DNA from: an uncultured Candidatus Competibacteraceae bacterium
GTDB taxonomy: Bacteria; Pseudomonadota; Gammaproteobacteria; Competibacterales; Competibacteraceae
Direction: 5' to 3'
Assembly: GCA_903879705.1 (NCBI GenBank)
Contig: CAIRMO010000077.1
Location: 1 to 64,000, forward strand
DNA length: 64,000 nt
Part shown: positions 18,536 to 27,123 of the stretch, one piece after another
How the letters are laid out: every line of letters starts with the position of its first letter
Numbering within the stretch: the first letter of the stretch is position 1
Translations under genes and position numbers: made by a program
The notes under the pieces: generated by a model
What the model was told of the DNA's origin: nothing
The model's input: the letters and a program-made list of their open reading frames with translations, nothing else
Database searches by the model: none

Positions 18536-19663
18536 CTAGGCGGGGTTGAAGTGCCGATCAAACTTTGAGAAGAACGCCTCAGGAGACAGCCACTCAAGCC
18601 AGAGGCGGCGGCACTGGTGCTGCAAATCGATAAAATCCTGCGGTGAAATTGAATTATGAAATTCCAGTATTTTTTCGGGCAGTGACTCAATCTCCGATTC
18701 CTCTACCCAGATAAAACGGTTTCGCCAGTCTATCAAACGATCGTAGGGGAAACTCGAATCTGTATTGATGAAAACAGGGATTCTTCCCATGCATAAAGTT
18801 TCGTAAAGCCTAAAGGAATAATTTCCAGAGCCGCGGCAGCAAAAAATATAGTCGCTTCCAACCATGTTGGAGATAAACTGCTGACGATATTCTTGCCTGA
18901 TCTCGTCATTGGGACAGCCAAAAAAAACATTCTTTTTTCTGAGAATAAAGTTCGTTTCAATGGCCGGATGTTTGGCGAGAATGCCCAACGCCTGGGTGCG
19001 CAGGTTTTCACCCCGCCTCGGTGGGACATCAGGTCTTCCCTGAGTGGCTAACATGAGCGTTTGGTAGAGGCCCAGCCTTACCAGATCGCTCCATTTCCAA
19101 TCTCCTGCTAACCCGCAAAAACCAACAGTAGGCTTGAGCTGCTTAGAACGTACGACAATGTTGCCCTGACAGTAAATTTTGATCAGGTCTTCTGAAAAGG
19201 CAGGCAGGACAAAGTCTGACAGTGTACGGCGGGATTGATATAAGCCTTCTCGGAAGACGGTTGCCTGCTTTAAGGGTATTTTTTCATGAGAACGATCTCC
19301 CTGAAAAAAGACAACAACCGGCTTATTTTTTGCCTTGGCTGCTTTATAGATTTGAAGACTCAGATCTTTGATTTCCCGGGCTATTGGATACTCTCTTGAA
19401 AATGTCCTGTTCGGCAACCAGTCGTTGCCCCTAACTCTACGCCAATCATAGGGCAAAACCACAATATCACATTCTTCCAAAGAAGTGAGTTCAAAATATG
19501 AGTGGGCAGATTGCCAATAGCTGTCGAATATCAAAGAATATAAGCTACCCCTATCCACACTAGGTACTTCCGTCCTAAAGAAAGGATGAATCATCGGCAC
19601 CAAGGCGATGTGTTTGAGAGAGTCATGGTTGATGTGGGTTGTATAGAATTTCAACTTTTTCAT
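18536..19663 (-). CDS. Exostosin-family (GT47) glycosyltransferase
   Basis: Predicted GT47-type glycosyltransferase, about 375 aa. The exostosin hallmarks are IVVLPYDW, VVVFFQGDRS, and the C-terminal CCRGSGNYSFRLYETLCMG followed by RIPVFINTD. No signal peptide or membrane segment, as in other bacterial exostosin-like proteins, so it would work in the cytoplasm. The start at 19663 gives MKKLKFYTTHIN and matches family starts; the longer open frame back to 19867 encodes an unrelated Cys/Ser-rich stretch. The gene is clearly AT-richer than the copolymerase genes next to it, consistent with transfer. Confidence 0.83.
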   Translation of the reverse strand: MKKLKFYTTHINHDSLKHIALVPMIHPFFRTEVPSVDRGSLYSLIFDSYWQSAHSYFELTSLEECDIVVLPYDWRRVRGNDWLPNRTFSREYPIAREIKDLSLQIYKAAKAKNKPVVVFFQGDRSHEKIPLKQATVFREGLYQSRRTLSDFVLPAFSEDLIKIYCQGNIVVRSKQLKPTVGFCGLAGDWKWSDLVRLGLYQTLMLATQGRPDVPPRRGENLRTQALGILAKHPAIETNFILRKKNVFFGCPNDEIRQEYRQQFISNMVGSDYIFCCRGSGNYSFRLYETLCMGRIPVFINTDSSFPYDRLIDWRNRFIWVEESEIESLPEKILEFHNSISPQDFIDLQHQCRRLWLEWLSPEAFFSKFDRHFNPA

Positions 19664-19953
19664 TGACAGTACCTCAAAATTAATCTGATCAAATGGGAAC
19701 CACCCGCTGGCTCTAGACCAACAATAACAAGAAGAATAGAAGGCTAAACAAAATGATCCCCGCCACATCGATCTAACCAGAGAGATCAATCTATAGGAGT
19801 CCGATCTGAGTTGTGGAAAGCTTGTTTCGTCTCTGTATTTAGAAAAATCACAGAAAATAAATAACATTTTGAAAACGATTAAGTTATTTATTTTTAGTGA
19901 ATGCAGTTGCGAAAAAAATTAATCCACAACCTGTAAAGGAGACCTATAGCAGC

Positions 19954-20682
19954 TTACAGTCTTTGATAAACGAACTCCGGAACGTAGTATCGCCGCTTGT
20001 TGAACACGACACCGATCACCCGGCCTCCTGCATTGGTGATCTGCTGATGTATGGTATTGGCCACGGGACAGCGGGTGGATTCGGCCTCGATGACGAGTAC
20101 CACACCGTCGGCCTTGCGGCTGAGGGTGATGCTGTCGGGGAACACCGTGGCCGGGGCACCATCGATGAGAATGAGATCAAAGCGCTCCCGGAGCGCCCCA
20201 AAAAGGCCCTCCATGCCCGGCGCGTCAATGACCTGGACGGTTCCGGCCCTGGCTGAGGAGACGGGAACGAGCCAGAGCCGATCACTGTTCGTCGGGCAAA
20301 ACGCCTTCTCAGCCGGCCCAGCCCCCCTTAGCACGTCGTCCCACCCCACTGTCGGACTGACGCCGAACAACCGATGCTGGGCGGGATGCAAGGTATCGGC
20401 GTCGAGGACCGCCACCTTGCGGTTGAGACGTTCGGCCGCGACCCGCGCCAAGTTGCTCACCACGGTGGAGGCGCCCTCGCCCCCTTTCGCGCCGAGGAAC
20501 AGGATCACCTTCTGATGGAGACCCGGGAAGACGTTATCCAGGGACCGGTAAAGGCCGAGCATCTCGATATCGATATCGAGACCGACCGCAACTCCGGCGG
20601 GTGCGGGGTCAACGAATATCGGCGGCTGCGACACCGGTCGATCCCCCTTCGCTTGTTGCAGTGCCTCGTACAGTTTGCTCAT
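19954..20682 (-). CDS. CpsD/CapB-like P-loop protein lacking the P-loop lysine
   Basis: Homologue of the cytoplasmic tyrosine-kinase partner of Wzz/Wzc copolymerases, 242 aa from MSKLYEALQQA, the normal start of this group; AGAGGG precedes it. The deviant Walker A reads GAKGGEGAST (about 64-73): the signature Lys66 is kept but the usual lysine before Ser/Thr is Ala71. Walker A' is VAVLDAD (90-96) and Walker B is LILIDGAPA. The C-terminus has a small tyrosine group (RRYYVPEFVYQRL) instead of a long Tyr cluster. It is the last gene of the sugar transferase-GumB-GumC-ExeA run. It probably regulates chain assembly; kinase activity is doubtful. Confidence 0.82.
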   Translation of the reverse strand: MSKLYEALQQAKGDRPVSQPPIFVDPAPAGVAVGLDIDIEMLGLYRSLDNVFPGLHQKVILFLGAKGGEGASTVVSNLARVAAERLNRKVAVLDADTLHPAQHRLFGVSPTVGWDDVLRGAGPAEKAFCPTNSDRLWLVPVSSARAGTVQVIDAPGMEGLFGALRERFDLILIDGAPATVFPDSITLSRKADGVVLVIEAESTRCPVANTIHQQITNAGGRVIGVVFNKRRYYVPEFVYQRL

Positions 20683-20755
20683 GCGGTACCCTCTGACACT
20701 TCGGTAAAGCGCACACAACGGCAGTTCTGTATTGTCTCTATCATCGCTGTAATTC

Positions 20756-22027
20756 CTAGCGGTCAGCGGGTGGGAAAACGAGGCGGTCGCCGACGTGGAT
20801 GCGATGACTGTTCTTGATCTGCGGGTTGTGGCGCTGCACCCACTGTACCAAGCGTTCGTCCCGTCCACCGTAGACCGTTTCCACCAGGTCGATGAGCCGA
20901 TCCCCCGGCTTCACGACCCGCGACACCGGCTCCGGTTCGCCCGCTTTTACCGCAACAGGCTCGACAGCAGCGGTCTGCCCCACCGCGCCACCGGTGGGTG
21001 TGCTGGGCACCAGCGGCAACATAGTCTGAGTCGGTGCCGCTGTGCTATCCGCGGTAGGCGGTGGCCACTGGAGTAATGGCCTCAGCGCTTCTACTGGACT
21101 GCGTTGCACCTCCGACAGGAAGCCGAAGTCGCTGGCCCCGCTCAGAAACACTCCCGCAGTCACGACGGTCGCAGCTACCCCAACGGCGGGCCATCGCCAC
21201 CGTCTGACCCGCGGGCGAGTCTGTACCTTGCGGTCAGCAATGACCTCTCGCACCACGCTTGCTTTGACGCGCCGCTGCTGATAGCCAAAAGCAGTAACCA
21301 GCGCATTGTCACAAAGGATATTGATCCGACGTGGGATGCCCCGCGCCTCTTTTAGGATCGTCTTGATTGCACCTTGGGTGAATATCACCCGATCAATGGC
21401 CCCCGCCAAGGCCAGACGGTGCTGAATGTACCGGATCCCCTCCGCTTCGGTGAGCGGCATGACCGTGGCGCGCACCGCGATCCGCTGTTTCAGTTGCCGC
21501 AGTTCGGACCGATCGAGCTTGTCGTCGAATTCGGGCTGGCCACAGAAAATAATCTGCAGCAACTTGTCGGTGGCCGTCTCGAGGTTCGACAGGACGCGCA
21601 ACCCCTCCAGGGTCTCGATGGGCATGTTCTGGGCCTCGTCGACGATCAGCACCACGTTCCGACCCTGCCGGAACTGGTCGATGAGGATCAGATGGAGCTG
21701 GTTTACCCGCATGAAGGCGTACTCTGCATCGAGAACAGCACCGAACTCCAGGAGCATGGTCTGGAGCAGGGCATCGAAAGAGATGTTAGCGTCCAGCAAG
21801 TAGATAACCTGCGTTTGCTCCGGCTCGATCCGCTCCAGAAAGGTCCGCAGGATCGTCGTCTTGCCCATCCCGACCTCGCCGGTGAGGGCGATGAACCCCT
21901 TTCTGAGCATGACCCCATAAATAAGGGCCGAGAGCGCTTCCCGGTGGCCCGGGGAAGCGTAGAGAAACGCGGGGTCGGGCGTCACATGAAAGGGCGATCT
22001 CTGGAGCTGGAAGAAGTCGAGATACAT
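20756..22027 (-). CDS. ExeA-like AAA ATPase with membrane anchor and C-terminal LysM
   Basis: Three-part protein of 423 aa. An N-terminal GspA/ExeA-type AAA ATPase (about 1-265) opens with MYLDFFQLQRSPFHVTPDP, has Walker A GEVGMGKTT (50-58), Walker B VVLIVDEA (125-132) and sensor-type FCGQPEFDDKL. One membrane helix follows (VGVAATVVTAGVFLSG, about 285-300), then a Pro/Thr-rich linker and a C-terminal LysM domain (from SRVVKPGDRLIDLVETVYGG to IHVGDRLVFP). The topology puts the ATPase in the cytoplasm and LysM on peptidoglycan in the periplasm. It lies 7 nt after the GumC-like gene, so it probably helps place or drive the EPS export complex through the cell wall. Confidence 0.88.
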   Translation of the reverse strand: MYLDFFQLQRSPFHVTPDPAFLYASPGHREALSALIYGVMLRKGFIALTGEVGMGKTTILRTFLERIEPEQTQVIYLLDANISFDALLQTMLLEFGAVLDAEYAFMRVNQLHLILIDQFRQGRNVVLIVDEAQNMPIETLEGLRVLSNLETATDKLLQIIFCGQPEFDDKLDRSELRQLKQRIAVRATVMPLTEAEGIRYIQHRLALAGAIDRVIFTQGAIKTILKEARGIPRRINILCDNALVTAFGYQQRRVKASVVREVIADRKVQTRPRVRRWRWPAVGVAATVVTAGVFLSGASDFGFLSEVQRSPVEALRPLLQWPPPTADSTAAPTQTMLPLVPSTPTGGAVGQTAAVEPVAVKAGEPEPVSRVVKPGDRLIDLVETVYGGRDERLVQWVQRHNPQIKNSHRIHVGDRLVFPPADR

Positions 22028-22034
22028 AGTGCCC

Positions 22035-23504
22035 TCAGCGCTTCAGTGCGATTGAGGCTAGCACCGGCAGCCCAAGCCGCCGCTCCACCTGTTCAGGGGT
22101 GGAAAAACTCTGGGAAGTAAACTCGACCAAAAAGGCATACCCCAGCCCGGACACTGCACCCAAGAGGATAGCCAGGATCAGAATGAGCAGTTTTTTCGGT
22201 TTCACTGGTTTCTGCGTGGTTGCTGGCGCTTGGATGACGCTGATGTTTGCAATCTTCTGATGGTTCAGATCGTCCGAGATGCGTGCTTCCTCCAGTTTCT
22301 CCGCATAGGTCTGGTAGTTCTTCTCGTGGGTCGAAAGCTCACGCTGGAGATTGCGGAGTTCGTTCTGTTTTTGGTCGACAGCCTGGATTTTACGGTTGAG
22401 CTGAGCAAACTGCTGGGCGAGCGTTACCGCCCCGGCCCGCTGAGAGGCCAATTCAGCCTCGGCTTTGAACAGTTCCTTCTCTATCTCCTGATAGACCGGG
22501 TTGCCAGTCTGCACCTTACGACTGATGTCTTCCTCCTGGGCTCTGAGAAAAGCCTTGACGAGCAGGATTTCCTTGCGCACGTTGTCGACAAAGCGGCTGT
22601 CCTCACGATAGTCCTTGGCCAGGAGTTCCTGCTCCTTGAGTTGCAGACTCAGCAGATGGTTCTGGGCATTGACCACGATCGCATCCCGGGCGGTTTGGGT
22701 GTACCGGGCCTTGTTCTGAGCCATGCCGCGCAACTGCTCCCGATAGGAGGCAACCTTTTTCTGGAGTTCCTCAACGCGGTTATGCGTAGCTTGCAGCCCC
22801 GTGTCGAGTTCAACCTGCTGCCGCAACAGCAGGCTGCGCTGCTCCTCGACGGCATAGACCTGATTCTGTTGCTTGAAGGCCTCAAGGGCATTCTCGGACT
22901 CCTTGAGACGTTGCTGGTAATTGGCCAGTTGCTTCTCCAGAAACGAGGACTGGGGGTTGGAGAAGACCTCGAGATGCTTTTCCTTGAAGAGGTCGATCAG
23001 GAGCGCGAGCGCCTTCGTCGCGACCACAGGGTTGCGGTGCTGGAACGAGACGCTGATCACGCTGGACTTCTTGACCCCATCTACCGTCAGATCCTTGGAA
23101 AATTGGATCGCGGCGGCTTCAAGGGGTGTCATCCTGGCCGGAGGGTCGCTCGCGAGCTGCGGATAGATCGTGCCGACCCCCATAGTGGTGATCACTTTCT
23201 CGATCAAATCCCGATTGTTGAGGATCGCGATCTCGGAATTGATGATGTCTTCCTGATTGACCATCATGAGATTTCGAGCCTCCCCGACCTCCGATTTGGT
23301 GATGTACTCCCGGCCGATCTTGACCAAGAGGCTGGCCGTTGCCTCGTAGACTGGGGCGATGAGAAAGGAACCGACCGCGACCGTCGCGATCGTCCCGAAG
23401 AAAATGACCAGGATCTTGGCCTGGTGTTTAAAAAGGACATAGAAAAGGTCCCGCAGGCCACCGCCGGGGACTTCTTGCTTCATGTTAGTGGATGGGACGG
23501 TCAT
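22035..23504 (-). CDS. GumC/Wzz-type polysaccharide copolymerase
   Basis: Inner-membrane chain-length determinant with a long periplasmic coiled coil, 489 aa. TM1 is ILVIFFGTIATVAVGSFLIA (about 30-50), followed by the Wzz domain (VYEATASLLVKIGREY). The central region (about 190-400) is rich in Gln, Leu and Glu heptads. The C-terminal TM2 (LLILILAILLGAVSGLGYAFLV) is preceded by the Pro-rich VIQAPATTQKPVKPKK, typical of Wzz. There is no fused kinase domain; the P-loop partner is the separate gene at 19954-20682. It overlaps the end of the Wza-like gene by 4 nt (translational coupling). Confidence 0.92.
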   Translation of the reverse strand: MTVPSTNMKQEVPGGGLRDLFYVLFKHQAKILVIFFGTIATVAVGSFLIAPVYEATASLLVKIGREYITKSEVGEARNLMMVNQEDIINSEIAILNNRDLIEKVITTMGVGTIYPQLASDPPARMTPLEAAAIQFSKDLTVDGVKKSSVISVSFQHRNPVVATKALALLIDLFKEKHLEVFSNPQSSFLEKQLANYQQRLKESENALEAFKQQNQVYAVEEQRSLLLRQQVELDTGLQATHNRVEELQKKVASYREQLRGMAQNKARYTQTARDAIVVNAQNHLLSLQLKEQELLAKDYREDSRFVDNVRKEILLVKAFLRAQEEDISRKVQTGNPVYQEIEKELFKAEAELASQRAGAVTLAQQFAQLNRKIQAVDQKQNELRNLQRELSTHEKNYQTYAEKLEEARISDDLNHQKIANISVIQAPATTQKPVKPKKLLILILAILLGAVSGLGYAFLVEFTSQSFSTPEQVERRLGLPVLASIALKR

Positions 23505-24244
23505 GGCGTCGTCGTCGGGTTAATCTGGTAGCTCAGGCCGAAGCTCACTGGCACGTTCTTCCGCAGGTACTGGTCGATCCACAGGTTAACATTGGTGATT
23601 GCACTCTTCGGTACATAGACGACGTCGAAAGGCATGAGGGCCACGTTTTGGCCGGGGTCGGTTCCGTCAAGGATGCGGGTAAGATCCACGGCGAAGACCT
23701 GAGGCTTGCCTTCCGGCCCTCGGCGAATGATGACGATTTCACTGGATCGTGCACTATCCTTGAGTCCTCCAGCCACGGCTATCGACTGAAGGACGGTCAT
23801 GGTAGCCGAAAGCGGCACGAGGGCGGGCTTGTTCACTTCACCGTCTACGAAGATTTGTTGTCCTGCAAAGCTGCGCATGAGAACAGTGATCACCGGCCGA
23901 TTTAGTTCGTGGGTATAACTCTGTTTTAGCACTTGGACCAGCTCGGCGGGGGTGAGTCCCGCCGCCGGTATTTCATGGGCGAGCGGCAACGACACGCGGC
24001 CATCGGGCCTGACAGTCACCGATTCGTTCAGTTCGGGGTTATAAAAAAGCTTGACGTCCATCTGGTCGCCAGGCTGGATGCGGTATTCCGATGGAGATTT
24101 TTGGCTGACCGGCAGGGGGGCAGGGCTGACTACAACCGGAGAGCAGCCCTGCCCGAACGAGAGTAGACCAAGCATCAACATGATGGCCCCCCGCGGCCAC
24201 AACCCTGGCAGCAATAATCTTCCCCCATGACAGGAAGTGTTCAT
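23501..24244 (-). CDS. Wza/GumB-type polysaccharide export lipoprotein
   Basis: Outer-membrane EPS export channel subunit, 247 aa. A signal peptide ends in a lipobox (LSFGQGC, Cys about 34). The Poly_export domain follows (YRIQPGDQMDVKLFYNPELN, VRPDGRVSLPLA), then SLBB-type segments (VFVDGEVNKPALV shape at IFVDGEVNKPALVPL and VLQSIAVAGGL). FDVVYVPKSAI precedes the C-terminal amphipathic region. Shorter than E. coli Wza (about 380 aa) and similar in size to GumB. It is coupled to the copolymerase gene by a 4-nt overlap. Confidence 0.93.
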   Translation of the reverse strand: MNTSCHGGRLLLPGLWPRGAIMLMLGLLSFGQGCSPVVVSPAPLPVSQKSPSEYRIQPGDQMDVKLFYNPELNESVTVRPDGRVSLPLAHEIPAAGLTPAELVQVLKQSYTHELNRPVITVLMRSFAGQQIFVDGEVNKPALVPLSATMTVLQSIAVAGGLKDSARSSEIVIIRRGPEGKPQVFAVDLTRILDGTDPGQNVALMPFDVVYVPKSAITNVNLWIDQYLRKNVPVSFGLSYQINPTTTP

Positions 24245-24286
24245 GACGTTACACTCAATGAATCCTAGCCGTTTAAAGCAAAAAAC

Positions 24287-25729
24287 CTAAGCCGCCCCCC
24301 TGCCTTGAAGAACGGCAGGGATCGTTTGCAGGAGTATCTTCACATCCAGCCAAAGCGACCAACTATCAATGTAAAGCATATCGAGTTCCATCCATTGATT
24401 GAAGTCAAGATCGCTTCGGCCACCGACTTGCCAGAGACAGGTGATGCCAGGTTTCACGCTGAAGCGGCGGCGGTGCCAATCCTCCCGAAAGTTTTCATAG
24501 TCTCTCACCGGCAAAGGCCGCGGTCCCACCAGGCTCATATCCCCCTTCAGCACATTGAAAAGTTGCGGCAACTCGTCGATGCTGGTCTTGCGGAGAAACT
24601 TACCGACCGGGGTGATTCTCGGATCGTTCCTGATCTTGAAGGCCGGGCCGTTGACCTCATTGAGGGACTCAAATTCTTTTTGCATCTGGTCCGCCCCTTG
24701 CGCCATGGTCCTGAACTTGTATATCCGAAAGAGCCGCTTATTCAAGCCAAGGCGTTTCTGCACAAAGAAGACTGAACCCGGCGATGTCGCCTTGATCAGT
24801 AGTGCCGTTGCCAGCAGAACCGGGGAAAGAAACACTAGGAGGAGACCTGAACCTACGAGGTCGAAAAGCCGCTTGGCAATGATGGGTCCGTTCTCCAAGG
24901 TGACCGACGTGATCGTGATTGTATCGAGACCCTCTAGGGAGTTCACCCGCGTCCGTCCGGGATTAACACTGAAAAGGTCAGACAGCAGACGAACGACTAC
25001 CCCTTCTTTCTCGCAGAGCGTGATAATACGCTCAGCCTCCTCGTAGCGTGATTTCATGGGGAGGCAGATGATAATTTCGTCCACAGGATTTTGATTGAGG
25101 AAAGACCGAAAATTGCTAAAGTTAGTCAATAACGGATACCCGCTTTTTCCTAAATTGCTGATACCTTGTACCGAAGGCTCATCGATAAAGCCCTTGATCC
25201 GACACCCCAGTTCCGGCATGGCTTCGATCCTCTTGATCAGTTGCAGTGCCCGTTCATTGGTGCCGACAATAACAACATCGCGCAGGTTTTTTCCCGTCAG
25301 CCACACCCTGTACAGAATTGATCTCAAAATCAGGCGTACCAGAAACATGCAGGTGGAAACGGACAACCAGTAAACGATCAGGAACAGGAGATTGATCATC
25401 CGGATCGGTACGATGAACGACAGGATCAGCAGTAGCCCTGTTCCGAAAGAGGTCGCCTTCAGAATTTCAATCGCCCCGTTCTGAGGAGACGAAAACCATG
25501 TCGATTGATAGATCCCGGATTCGGCGAGTATTCCGTGCCAAGCGACCATGAATACCCCGATCATCAGGAAGTTCGACACCTTCACGCGCATCGAGAGGAA
25601 CTCTTCGAAGGATAGACTCGGGATGGCGTGGGCGGTGACGGTCGCTGCGAGCAGCAAACAGAGCGCCGCTGCAAGAAAATCAAGGAGCTTGAGGACACTC
25701 AGTAATGATCTTCTGCTTAAATCAGGCAT
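24287..25729 (-). CDS. EPS-priming polyprenyl glycosylphosphotransferase (WbaP/WcaJ type)
   Basis: Initiating enzyme that transfers a sugar-1-phosphate from a nucleotide sugar to undecaprenyl phosphate. 480 aa: four to five N-terminal membrane helices, a central Rossmann-like CoA-binding-type domain (VVIVGTNERALQLIKRI) and the C-terminal bacterial sugar transferase domain. The latter has KRLFDLVGSGLLLVFLSP, YKFRTM, RKTSIDELPQLFNVLKGDMS and LVGPRPLP, then KPGITCLWQVGGRS. It is the first gene of the minus-strand EPS operon. GGGGGA lies just before the ATG inside a near-palindrome (ctatatggggg/atatatag). Confidence 0.94.
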   Translation of the reverse strand: MPDLSRRSLLSVLKLLDFLAAALCLLLAATVTAHAIPSLSFEEFLSMRVKVSNFLMIGVFMVAWHGILAESGIYQSTWFSSPQNGAIEILKATSFGTGLLLILSFIVPIRMINLLFLIVYWLSVSTCMFLVRLILRSILYRVWLTGKNLRDVVIVGTNERALQLIKRIEAMPELGCRIKGFIDEPSVQGISNLGKSGYPLLTNFSNFRSFLNQNPVDEIIICLPMKSRYEEAERIITLCEKEGVVVRLLSDLFSVNPGRTRVNSLEGLDTITITSVTLENGPIIAKRLFDLVGSGLLLVFLSPVLLATALLIKATSPGSVFFVQKRLGLNKRLFRIYKFRTMAQGADQMQKEFESLNEVNGPAFKIRNDPRITPVGKFLRKTSIDELPQLFNVLKGDMSLVGPRPLPVRDYENFREDWHRRRFSVKPGITCLWQVGGRSDLDFNQWMELDMLYIDSWSLWLDVKILLQTIPAVLQGRGAA

Positions 25730-26063
25730 CTATATATCCCCCATATAGATTGTGAAATTTTGAAATATAGCGGTTTTAATGCAGAACCGGACACACCCCA
25801 GCCCTCCTTGGCATGACTCAGCGATAACTTGTTATTTTAATATAGATAAAACTGAAACAAGCATGAACGATGCGTGGATCACCATTACGAAAGCTATGTG
25901 AGTTACCCACTGACGTCGCTCTCATGGTACGACCCCATTGAATGCTTATCAAGCCTCCAATCCACGCGGGTACATCGAACAAAAAGCCACCCGACCAGCA
26001 AACGGATTTAGAAAATCCCGCTGCTCCGATAGAGAATTAATGCAAAAGTTTGTAACCCGAAGA
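25730..26063 (-). promoter_or_regulatory. Upstream region of the minus-strand EPS operon
   Basis: This 334-nt gap has no gene. The part next to the sugar transferase gene is very AT-rich (around 25745-25860) and should hold the operon promoter on the minus strand. TATATT- and TTGTTT-like hexamers occur but not at a standard spacing, so I assign no site. No riboswitch like the one at 1690 is visible here. Confidence 0.4.
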
Positions 26064-26079
26064 TTAACAGAATGTTAAT
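26063..26079. repeat. Inverted repeat at the broken end of galE
   Basis: Perfect 7-bp arms attaaca and tgttaat with a 3-nt centre, overlapping the stop codon of the truncated galE. It is flanked by two direct copies of tttgtaacc (26049-26057 and 26081-26089). This could be a small terminator or the scar of the event that cut the gene. Confidence 0.45.
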
Positions 26080-26888
26080 TTTTGTAACCAGGCCGTGTGG
26101 ATGGTAGTACCTGACGAATTCGGCTCCCAAGTCCCAGCGTTTAGCGCCGTCAGCGCTGCCCCATGACCAGCGGCTAAATCCATCACATGTATATAATCGC
26201 GTACGCCAGTGCCATCAGGCGTCGGGTAGTCATTGCCAAAAATATTAAGTTGCGGCCGTTCGCCACTGGCCACTTGGGCAATGAATGGCATCAGATTATC
26301 AGGAATACCCTGGGGCGCTTCGCCAATTAAACCCGATTCATGCGCGCCGACCGGATTGAAATATCGCAAGCAGGAAATGTGCCAAGTCTTGTCAGCGTGG
26401 GCAACATCGCTCAGCAAGTCCTCGATCTGCAACTTGGTCCGGCCATAGGGATTAGTTGCAGACCGCGGGTGTTGTTCGTCAATGGGCAGGTACTGCGGAT
26501 CGCCATAAACCGTGGCGCTGGAACTGAATACCAGGGTTTTCACGCCGGACGCCTGCATTGCTTGCAACAGGCTGATCGCGCCCTGCACGTTGTTGGCATA
26601 GTAGTCGAGGGACCGGGCCATTGACGCGCCGACTGCTTTGAGACCTGCGAAGTGGATTACCGCTTCAATGGCGTGCTGGCGCAGGGTTTGCGTCAGCCGG
26701 GTGGTATTGCGTACGTCGCATTCCACCTGCGGCACGGACTGGCCCAGAATCTTCGCCAGCCGATCACCTGCGCCGGGTCGGCTATTGGAATAATTATCCA
26801 GCAGGACAATCTGATGCCCGGCCTGAGCCAGCGCCACTGCTGTATGACTGCCGATATAACCGGTACCGCCGGTGAGGAGGATATTCAT
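26064..26888 (-). pseudogene. galE: UDP-glucose 4-epimerase, C-terminally truncated
   Basis: The reading frame matches GalE from the first residue: MNILLTGGTGYIGSHTAVAL (NAD-binding), HFAGLKAVGAS, SSSATVYGDP, NPYGRTK (catalytic YxxxK) and VRDYIHVMDLAAGH. Intact GalE is about 335-340 aa; here homology stops near residue 250 after GAALTALNAG. It is followed by an unrelated tail (TWEPNSSGTTIHTAWLQ) and a stop at 274 aa. The missing part closes the UDP-sugar-binding domain, so the product is probably inactive. It lies upstream of the EPS operon on the same strand, as if the EPS block replaced its 3' end. Confidence 0.85.
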
Positions 26889-27123
26889 GGGTAAGCATCC
26901 ATATGAGCTAGGGCGGCTATTTTGCCACTAACCGCTGGCGACTCACCACTGATTGAATCAGCGTGAGAATGGTTGGATTTTCTGTGTGAGTCTTCCTCTG
27001 ATTGTCTCTTTATTGTGAATTTGTTTTTGAATGACGACGGCCAAACCGCTACTAAGGCTGATCAAGGCGGCGTAAAATCAGGGGAACCCTTCGCGGCCAA
27101 GATTAAATTATCGGGAGGTAAAA

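Noticed and set aside
22230-23531. Long plus-strand open frame (433 codons) opposite the GumC-like gene
   Set aside because: Mirror of a coding region; its Leu/Asp/Arg-rich composition has no domain and the minus frame is a clear Wzz-family protein.
25805-25825. Possible sigma-54 promoter (tggcatgactcagcga)
   Set aside because: The GG-GC spacing is 9 instead of 10 and it faces away from the EPS operon.
27060-27120. Possible sigma-28 promoter before the flagellar-like mini gene
   Set aside because: taaa and gccaagat occur but spacing and sequence do not match the consensus well enough.
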